57,748 bases of DNA from CAYVWB01 sp964455395 (GTDB lineage Bacteria; Desulfobacterota; Desulfovibrionia; Desulfovibrionales; Desulfovibrionaceae), in NCBI GenBank assembly GCA_964455395.1, contig CAYVWB010000021.1, positions 1-57,748 of the forward strand, read 5' to 3'. Under the pieces are notes generated by a model. It was not told the DNA's origin. It did not search any database and worked only from the letters and a program-made list of their open reading frames with translations. Every line of letters begins with the position of its first letter. The stretch's first letter is position 1. A program made the position numbers and the translations under genes. Positions 51,358 to 57,748 of this stretch are shown here, piece after piece.

Positions 51358-54300
51358 ATGGATCGTCACACGCCACATACCACCAAGGGGCCGTCTCCGA
51401 AGGACGACGGGTCGAACCCAGTGCGTCGCACGGCCGCCGTCCACGCTGCTGTCGAGGCTTCGGACGTCGTGCCGGGCGGCGCCGGCGCAACACTGTCCTC
51501 TGTCGGCATGCCGGGGGTAGACGCCTCGTCCCCGACAGGGGGGGCGTCTGGGGCGGCGCGCTGTTACATCGTGGGGCTGGGCGCATCCGCCGGCGGGTTC
51601 GAAGCGCTGGAGGAATTCTTCCAGAACGTGCCCGTGGACACGGGGATGGCTTTCGTGGTGGTGCAGCACCTCTCGCCGGACCACAAGAGCCTCATGGTGG
51701 AGTTGCTGGGCAAGAGCTCCACGTTGCGGTTCATGCAGGCGCAAGACGACCAGCCTGTGGAGCCGAATTCAGTGTACCTCATCCCGCCGGGCAAGCTGCT
51801 CGCCATCCACAAAGGCCGGCTGCGCTTGACGGAAAAGCCCGGGGCGGCGTCGCTCTCCTTTCCCATCGATCTTTTCCTGACCTCCCTGGCCGAGGACCAG
51901 GGCGATCGGGCCATCGCCATCATCCTTTCGGGCACGGGCAGCGACGGCGCTCGTGGGGTGCGCGTGGTGAAAGAGCACGGCGGGGTGGTGATGGTGCAGG
52001 ACGCGCGCTCCGCCAAGTTCGACGGCATGCCCTCCAGCGCGTTGGCCACAGGCGTGGCGGATTACGTCCTGGTTCCCTCGGCCATGCCCGGGGAGCTGGT
52101 CAAATACATCAGCCATCCGTACGCGCTGCAACGGGAGAAGGGCCGCCTGCCCCTGTTGAAGGAGGGGGGCCGGCTCAGCAGAATTTTCCAGGTCATATAC
52201 GAACAGACCGGGCTGGATTTCTCCCTCTACAAGCAGCAGACGCTGTTGCGCCGCATCGAACGCCGCATGGGCGTCAACCAGATCGAGTCTCTGGACGATT
52301 ACCTGGGGTACATGAAGCAGTATCCTCGCGAGGTGGATATCCTCGTGAAGGATTTCCTCATCGGCGTCACACGGTTCTTCCGGGATCCGGAAGCCTTCGC
52401 CATCCTCAAGGAGCGCGTCATCCCGGAGATCTTCCGGATGAAGTCCCGCACCGAGGCGTTGCGCATCTGGGCGCCGGGTTGCGCCACCGGGGAGGAGGCG
52501 TATTCCCTCGCCATCTGCTTCCGGGAGCACATGGAAGCCACAGGCGACCACCGCGAGATCAAGATCTTCGCCACGGACATCGACGCCGCCGCGCTGGAGT
52601 ACGCCAGCGCCGGGGTCTACCCGGAGAGCATCCTGGCGGACATGAGCAAGGAACAGTTCTCGCGCTTCTTCATCAGCAAGGGCGACCGCCGCCGGGTTGT
52701 GAACCAGCTGCGGGAGATGGTCATCTTCGCCATGCACAACCTCATCAAGGACCCGCCGTTCAACCGGGTTGACCTCATCGCGTGCCGCAACGTGCTCATC
52801 TACCTGCAACCGGACCTGCAGAAGAAGGTCTTCACCCATTTCAACTTCGGGCTTACGCCGCGGGGGTTCCTGTTCCTTGGGTCCAGCGAAACGGTTGGTG
52901 AATTCGCAAACTATTTCGATGCGTTCGATGTGCGGTGGAAGATCTTCCGATCCCGTGGCGCGCGGCTGCCCCTGCCAGCGGAGAGTTATCAGCCAAGCCC
53001 CGTGGCGAAGCGTCGCTCCGAGTTGACCCTGTACGAGAGTCTTGCCCCGCCGGAGGTGAACGCCCGGCGCAGCCTCGGGCGTATCTATGAATATCTGCTC
53101 AATGAAGCAGCGCCGCCGAGCTGCGTGGTGGACGAACGCCTGGAGCTTCTGCACGTGCTGGGGGATGTCTCCGAATTCCTGCAGCTCAAACCCGGCAACA
53201 TCAACCTGCGGATCACCTCCCTGGCGCGGCGGGAACTGGCTGTCTCGCTGGAGACAGCGCTCAACAAGGCCCTGCGCGACAACATCATGGTCACCTACCA
53301 GGCGATTCGGCTCAAGGCCCATGGCGAGGCGAAGGAAGTGGGGGAACGCGCTGTCTGGGTGGGCCTCACCGTGGCGCCCTTCGAACCCCACCAAAGCGAC
53401 GCGCACGAAGGGACGTTGTTGCTGGTGATATTCCAGCGTTACGAAAGCCGGGGTAACGAGGTGGAGCCTCTGCCCCCGCATTGCGACGAGGGCTCCGCCG
53501 GTCAGCGAATTCTCGATTTGGAGCACGAACTCCAATTCGCGCGTGAAAACCTGCAAGCCACCATCGAGGAACTGGAGACCACCAACGAGGAATTGCAGGC
53601 AGCCAACGAGGAACTGCTCTCCTCCAACGAGGAATTGCAGAGCGCCAACGAGGAGCTGCAGTCGGTCAACGAAGAGCTCGTCACCGTGAACGCGGAGTTC
53701 CAAGGCAAGATCCACGAACTCACCGAGCTCAACAACGACATGCTCAATTTCCTCGGCAGCGCGGATATCGCCACGGTTTTTCTGGATGGCGAGCTCACCA
53801 TCCGCAAGTTCACGCCAGCCGTGTCGGACACGCTGAACCTGCTGCAAGGCGACGTGGGCCGGCCTCTGCGCCACATCGCGCACAACCTCCGCGACGTCCC
53901 GCTCATGGAGATCGCCGAACGCGTGGCCCGCGACCACGTTCCGGAAGAACACGAAGTCCAGCTGCGCAATGGCCGGTGGCTGCTTCTGCGCGCGCACCCC
54001 TACCGCACGGAGCATGGCGCCTACCGCGGCGTGGTGCTCAACGTCATCGATATCGACGCATACAAACGCGCCACCATCGAACTCACCAAGCTTTCACGCG
54101 CCGTGGAGGAAAGCCCCTCCATCGTCTCCATCACCGACCCCGCAGGGGACATTCAGTACGTCAACAGAACGTTCGAACGCGTCACAGGGTATGCCCGGGG
54201 GGAAATCGTCGGCCAGAGCCACCGCGTGCTCAAGTCCGGCGAGATGGACGAAGAGGACTACGCCGCCATGTGGCGCATGCTGGAAGCCGGCAATCGCTGG

Positions 54301-55365
54301 GAAGGCGTCTTCCTCAACCGCGCCAAGAACGGCCGCCGCTACTACGAGCACGCCACCATCGTCCCCATCCAGCTTGAAGAGGGCGCGCCGACGCATTACC
54401 TGAAAGTGGCCACGGACGTCACGGAGCGCAAACGCGCGCAAGACCTGCTGGAAGCTTCCCGCCTGCGGATGACCCGGTTGCTGGAACGCTCCTCGGATGG
54501 CTACCTCGAACTGGACGCCAACGACCGCGTGACCTACGCCAACGACCGCTGCGTGGCCATGCTCGGCCTGTCGCGGCGGGCGCTGCTGGGCCGTGACCTG
54601 TGGGACGCAGCCCCTGCGCTTCTGGCCACGGCGCTGCCGGAGACGCTGCAAGCCGTCCGCGGGCAATGCGAGGCGCTGGTCGCCACGCTCCGCTTGCCGA
54701 AGGAATCCGGATCGCAAGCCAGCGCCGAGCTGGAAGAAGCGCAACGGGTGTTGGAAGCGCACGTCCTTGCGGAAAGCGAGCCCACGATCTGCGACCCGCC
54801 ACAACCAGCGGCGGACGGGGACACCACCTCCGTCACCGGAAAAGCGTTGCGCACCGTTGAAGGAAGCGGGGTTTCGCTCTTCTTCCGCGACATCACCCAT
54901 ACGCGCACGACGGAACAAGCCGTGGCGCCATGGACAGCCGGCCAACCCGACGACCATCTCGATGCGAGTTTCGAACACGCGCCCGTGGCGCTGCTCCATC
55001 TGGACGACGCAGGCCGGGTCCTGCTCGCCAACGGCCGCGCGCGTTTGCTGTTGGGCGAATCCCCCCCGCCGGCCGGTCGTCTTCTGGGGGAACTTGTCGG
55101 CGCGCCTGCTGCAGTGAATGAAGCGCTCGCCGCGCTGACATCACGTCACAAATCACGCGCGGTCTTGCCCGTGACGCCCCCAGCGGCCGCCGGCGCGCCG
55201 TGCGCATGCTCCATCACCGCGCTCATGCGGGAAGACGAGGTGCAGGCAGCCGCCGGCAGTGAGCCGGAACGCCACGGTGTTCCGGCGTTTGTCGTCGCGC
55301 TGACGGAAGCTGCGCTTCATCCCACGCCAGCCGCCGGCGACACCGCCGTGCAGGGAGATGCATGA
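51358..55365 (+). CDS. CheB-CheR-PAS signalling protein
   Basis: 1335 residues. A flexible leader of about 65 residues is followed by a CheB methylesterase domain with its triad (Ser77 in GASAGG, His104 in QHLSPDH, Asp196 in SGTGSDG), then a CheR methyltransferase (about 255-530; SAM site WAPGCATGEEAYS near 372-384, and ACRNVLIY). A repetitive coiled coil (about 721-800, built on NEEL units) leads to a chain of PAS domains (about 801-905, 910-1025, 1030-1185, and a last PAS-like part). There is no CheB receiver domain and no kinase domain; the kinase is the next gene, overlapping by 4 bases. The ATG has no clear ribosome site. Confidence 0.88.
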   Translation: MDRHTPHTTKGPSPKDDGSNPVRRTAAVHAAVEASDVVPGGAGATLSSVGMPGVDASSPTGGASGAARCYIVGLGASAGGFEALEEFFQNVPVDTGMAFVVVQHLSPDHKSLMVELLGKSSTLRFMQAQDDQPVEPNSVYLIPPGKLLAIHKGRLRLTEKPGAASLSFPIDLFLTSLAEDQGDRAIAIILSGTGSDGARGVRVVKEHGGVVMVQDARSAKFDGMPSSALATGVADYVLVPSAMPGELVKYISHPYALQREKGRLPLLKEGGRLSRIFQVIYEQTGLDFSLYKQQTLLRRIERRMGVNQIESLDDYLGYMKQYPREVDILVKDFLIGVTRFFRDPEAFAILKERVIPEIFRMKSRTEALRIWAPGCATGEEAYSLAICFREHMEATGDHREIKIFATDIDAAALEYASAGVYPESILADMSKEQFSRFFISKGDRRRVVNQLREMVIFAMHNLIKDPPFNRVDLIACRNVLIYLQPDLQKKVFTHFNFGLTPRGFLFLGSSETVGEFANYFDAFDVRWKIFRSRGARLPLPAESYQPSPVAKRRSELTLYESLAPPEVNARRSLGRIYEYLLNEAAPPSCVVDERLELLHVLGDVSEFLQLKPGNINLRITSLARRELAVSLETALNKALRDNIMVTYQAIRLKAHGEAKEVGERAVWVGLTVAPFEPHQSDAHEGTLLLVIFQRYESRGNEVEPLPPHCDEGSAGQRILDLEHELQFARENLQATIEELETTNEELQAANEELLSSNEELQSANEELQSVNEELVTVNAEFQGKIHELTELNNDMLNFLGSADIATVFLDGELTIRKFTPAVSDTLNLLQGDVGRPLRHIAHNLRDVPLMEIAERVARDHVPEEHEVQLRNGRWLLLRAHPYRTEHGAYRGVVLNVIDIDAYKRATIELTKLSRAVEESPSIVSITDPAGDIQYVNRTFERVTGYARGEIVGQSHRVLKSGEMDEEDYAAMWRMLEAGNRWEGVFLNRAKNGRRYYEHATIVPIQLEEGAPTHYLKVATDVTERKRAQDLLEASRLRMTRLLERSSDGYLELDANDRVTYANDRCVAMLGLSRRALLGRDLWDAAPALLATALPETLQAVRGQCEALVATLRLPKESGSQASAELEEAQRVLEAHVLAESEPTICDPPQPAADGDTTSVTGKALRTVEGSGVSLFFRDITHTRTTEQAVAPWTAGQPDDHLDASFEHAPVALLHLDDAGRVLLANGRARLLLGESPPPAGRLLGELVGAPAAVNEALAALTSRHKSRAVLPVTPPAAAGAPCACSITALMREDEVQAAAGSEPERHGVPAFVVALTEAALHPTPAAGDTAVQGDA

Positions 55366-57359
55366 ATATCCGCCGTATGTCGCCGGTTCCCCCCGTGGCC
55401 CGCAACGACGCGAAATTCGAGGAGCTGCGCCGCAAGGCGGAGTCCATGCTCGATGATGATGTCGTGGGTGGGCAAGCCGAGTCCATCAAGGACATCCGCG
55501 AACTCATCCAGCAGCTCAATGTCTACCAGATCGAACTGGAATTGCAGAACGAGGAGCTGGTCGCCGCCCAGACGGAGCTTCAGCGCAGCCGGGACAAGTA
55601 CCTGAAACTCTATGATTTCGCGCCAACCGCCTACTTCACCTTCGATGAGGAGGGCCTGGTGCGGGAAGCGAACCTTGCGGGAGCGCGGCTGCTGGGCCTG
55701 GAGCGCAACTTCATCCACCGCAAGCCCTTCATCGCTTACGTGGAGAGCGAGAGCCAGCAGACTTTCTACATCCACCGCATGGCTGTCTTCAAGAGCGGAG
55801 AACCGCAGACCTGCACCATCACCCTGGAGACCCGCAGCGGCGAACAGCGTGTGGCGCGTTTGCACTCCACGCTGCTGGAAGAGGACGCGCCGGCTTCGCT
55901 GCAAGGCCCGCATGAAGACCTCGCGCCCCGGCGGCTCTGTCTGAGCGCCGTGGAGGACATCACCGACCTGGAGCTCACCCGGCGGGAGCTCCTCGCCGCC
56001 AAGACCGCCGCGGAAACGGCCAGCCAAGCCAAGAACGATTTCATGGCGCGCATGAGCCACGAGTTGCGCACTCCTTTGCACGGCATCCTGGGCTTGTCCC
56101 GCGTCATCCTGGAGAGCGAGCTGGAGGAGGCCCAGGCGCATCATCTGGAGATGGTGACCCATTCCGCGGAGACACTGCTCCACATCGTCAACGACATCCT
56201 GGATGTCTCCAAAGTGGAGATGGGCGTCCTCGCTCTGGAAAAGCGTCCCTTCTCACTCCGCGCTCTGCTGCGCGAGAGCCTTGCTTCCTTCGAAGTGGAA
56301 GCCCAGCGCAAGGGCCTGCGTTTCGAGAGCATGGTGGAGGAGAACGTCCCGGACGCTTTGCATGGCGACCCCAATCGCATCCGCCAGATCCTCACCAACC
56401 TCGTCTCCAACGCAGTGAAGTTCACGCCGCGGGGGCAGGTGCGGGTGCGCGTGGAGGAACTCCCCGTGCAGGGCCGCCGCGACTCGGTCATGGTGCGGTT
56501 CGAGGTGGCTGACTCGGGGGTCGGCATTCCCCAAGCGCTGCGCGACCGCGTCTTCGATCGCTTCTACCAGGTGGACGGCTCCTATTCCCGCGCCTTCGAA
56601 GGCGCCGGTCTGGGCCTCGCCATCGCCAAGCATCTCACGGAAATGATGGACGGGTGCATCGACTTCGACTCCGCCGAGGGGCAAGGCAGCGTCTTCCACT
56701 TCGTCCTGCCCATGGAGCAGAGCACGCAGTCCGAAGCCGCCTCCACCGCGCACGCCGTGGCGACCACCGCCATCCGCATCGTCCCGGCGTCTTCGAAGCA
56801 CGCCGTCCCCTGCGCGTGGGGGAAAGCGACTCCCTCCGCCGAAGCGTCCCCAAACGCCGACGCAGCCGCCTCCCCGTCTTCCCTGTCACCCTTGTCCCCA
56901 TCGCCCCCGGCGTCTCCAATCCCGGAACCCGCCGCATTGCCTCGTCTCACCGTGCTTTTGGCGGAGGACAATGTGGTGAACCAGGCGTTCGCCCAGCTCA
57001 TCCTCCACCGCGAGGGACATGAAGTCGTCACCGTGGGCAACGGCGCCGAGGCTCTGGAGGCCTTGGCGCGCCGTCGCTTCGACGTGGTGCTGATGGACGT
57101 GCGCATGCCCGGCATGGATGGCGTGGAGGCCACGCGGCGCATCCGCGCAGGGCAGGACAACGTGCTGGATCCGGAGATTCCCATCATCGCGCTGACGGCC
57201 CACGGCGGCCCCGAAGACGTGGAGCGATTCCATGCAGCGGGGATGGACCACACCATCGCAAAGCCCATGAGCTGGGAAGCCGTCTTCGTGGGCATGGCCC
57301 AGGCCTTGGCCGCCAGAGGGCGCACGCCTGCGCCGCATTCTTCTGGCGCCGTCGATTGA
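55362..57359 (+). CDS. Hybrid sensor histidine kinase
   Basis: 665 residues, no membrane segment. An N-terminal helix of the IRELIQQLNVYQIELELQNEELV type is followed by a PAS domain (about 80-210), a dimerisation box FMARMSHELRTPLHGILG with phospho-acceptor His233, an ATPase domain (N box, DSGVGIP, GAGLGLAI), a Ser/Pro-rich linker (about 470-525) and a C-terminal receiver with phospho-acceptor Asp579 in LMDVRMPGMDG. Its ATG overlaps the stop of the CheB-CheR-PAS gene (ATGA), so both proteins should be made together and probably work as one pathway. The terminal output regulator is not in the window. Confidence 0.92.
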   Translation: MNIRRMSPVPPVARNDAKFEELRRKAESMLDDDVVGGQAESIKDIRELIQQLNVYQIELELQNEELVAAQTELQRSRDKYLKLYDFAPTAYFTFDEEGLVREANLAGARLLGLERNFIHRKPFIAYVESESQQTFYIHRMAVFKSGEPQTCTITLETRSGEQRVARLHSTLLEEDAPASLQGPHEDLAPRRLCLSAVEDITDLELTRRELLAAKTAAETASQAKNDFMARMSHELRTPLHGILGLSRVILESELEEAQAHHLEMVTHSAETLLHIVNDILDVSKVEMGVLALEKRPFSLRALLRESLASFEVEAQRKGLRFESMVEENVPDALHGDPNRIRQILTNLVSNAVKFTPRGQVRVRVEELPVQGRRDSVMVRFEVADSGVGIPQALRDRVFDRFYQVDGSYSRAFEGAGLGLAIAKHLTEMMDGCIDFDSAEGQGSVFHFVLPMEQSTQSEAASTAHAVATTAIRIVPASSKHAVPCAWGKATPSAEASPNADAAASPSSLSPLSPSPPASPIPEPAALPRLTVLLAEDNVVNQAFAQLILHREGHEVVTVGNGAEALEALARRRFDVVLMDVRMPGMDGVEATRRIRAGQDNVLDPEIPIIALTAHGGPEDVERFHAAGMDHTIAKPMSWEAVFVGMAQALAARGRTPAPHSSGAVD

Positions 57360-57414
57360 GCGCGAAGTCCACCCGCCACGAGCGCCGCGCCGCATACAGT
57401 CTGTTCGCGAATGC

Positions 57415-57461
57415 GAAAAGCGGGAGAGGAGCGCCTTGCGCATGGCGTTTCCCCTCCCGCT
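57415..57461 (-). terminator. Terminator of lysC
   Basis: AGCGGGAG (57419-57426) pairs with CTCCCGCT (57454-57461), with inner GCGCC/GGCGT pairing. Read on the minus strand the stem ends in TTTT, 63 bases after the lysC stop. On the plus strand there is no T-run. Confidence 0.75.
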
Positions 57462-57523
57462 GCATGGAAATCAATGCAATGTGTATGCGGCTTGCTGCGG
57501 ATTCGCAGTGATTCAGCAGTGGC

Positions 57524-57748
57524 TCAGCAGCGGTTGAAGATTTCCTCGCGAGCGTCCTGGTCCAGTTCGAAGACGCTGTGGAGAGTGCGCACGGCGAGTT
57601 CCAGGTATTTCTCTTCGATGACGCAGGATATCTTGATTTCCGAAGTGGAGATCATGAGGATGTTGATGTTTTCGGCTTGGAGCGCTTGGAACGCGCGGCC
57701 AGCCACGCCGGAGTGGTTGCGCATGCCCACGCCGATGACGGAGACCTT
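57524..57748 (-). CDS. lysC: Aspartate kinase, C-terminal ACT region, 5' part outside window
   Basis: The last 74 residues of a gene that enters from the right edge: KVSVIGVGMRNHSGVAGRAF, then LQAENINILMISTSEIKISCVIEEKY and FELDQDAREEIFN. This is the second ACT domain of aspartokinase, including the STSEIKIS strand that contributes to lysine/threonine feedback binding. Aspartokinase makes the first step of the aspartate-family amino acids. The start codon is not in the window. Confidence 0.92.
   Translation of the reverse strand, partial: KVSVIGVGMRNHSGVAGRAFQALQAENINILMISTSEIKISCVIEEKYLELAVRTLHSVFELDQDAREEIFNRC

Noticed and set aside
51405..51425. GGGTTCGACCC on the minus strand resembling a tRNA T-arm
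   Set aside because: It lies inside the CheB-CheR-PAS coding frame and lacks the other arms of a tRNA.

Overview
The window is a GC-rich bacterial chromosome segment carrying almost only core genes. The best guess is a sulfate-reducing deltaproteobacterium of the Desulfovibrio group (Desulfobacterota). This rests on a birA - long pyruvate carboxylase - very long PEP synthase cluster, a trxA-trxB-bamD run, and the order rpsU-yqeY-mutS2-dnaG-rpoD, which I recognise from that group. No rRNA, tRNA, CRISPR array, insertion sequence or prophage was found. Two 10-base runs of N (29042-29051 and 33752-33761) mark assembly joins.

Layout, left to right. 1-5616: 3'-truncated cysS and a DHH phosphoesterase on the minus strand, a membrane-anchored alpha/beta hydrolase, a CCA-adding enzyme and biotin ligase. 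6194-13804: pyruvate carboxylase and PEP synthase, a pyruvate-to-oxaloacetate/PEP module next to the ligase that biotinylates the carboxylase. 13875-18897: two SAM methyltransferases, a ferric-reductase-like flavocytochrome, a VOC protein, an exported pentapeptide-repeat protein and a small unknown. 19050-22549: an anchored M23 peptidase and a CBS-pair protein on minus, then pcm and a YqaA-like membrane protein on plus. 23079-28980: mrp, a lytic transglycosylase, pgsA, a small unknown, an FtsB-like protein, a TPR protein and a lipoprotein. 29111-33667: fbp, tsaD, trxA, trxB, bamD. 33881-38326: an unknown gene translationally coupled to an EF-G paralogue, a DUF2062 protein and another unknown. 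38534-41561: otsA, rsmA, an HU gene and a tiny membrane protein. 41965-48918: the macromolecular synthesis operon. 49139-57359: a GGDEF protein, a convergent metallo-beta-lactamase-fold protein, and a CheB-CheR-PAS protein overlapping a hybrid histidine kinase. The right edge holds the 3' end of lysC on minus.

Carbon flow (pyc, pps, fbp, otsA) points to gluconeogenesis and trehalose synthesis. Other clusters serve envelope building (bamD, transglycosylase, M23, pgsA, ftsB-like), redox repair (trxA/trxB, pcm) and information processing.

No obviously new multi-gene system stands out. The most unusual signals are: a pyruvate carboxylase with a C-terminal zinc ribbon; a PEP synthase with a helical insertion of about 185 residues inside its catalytic barrel; a degenerate 11-bp tandem array between two convergent genes; a compact four-hairpin element that could be a small RNA; a structured trxA leader ending in a terminator-like stem; and a 30-bp perfect direct repeat at the convergent ends of the GGDEF and metallo-hydrolase genes.
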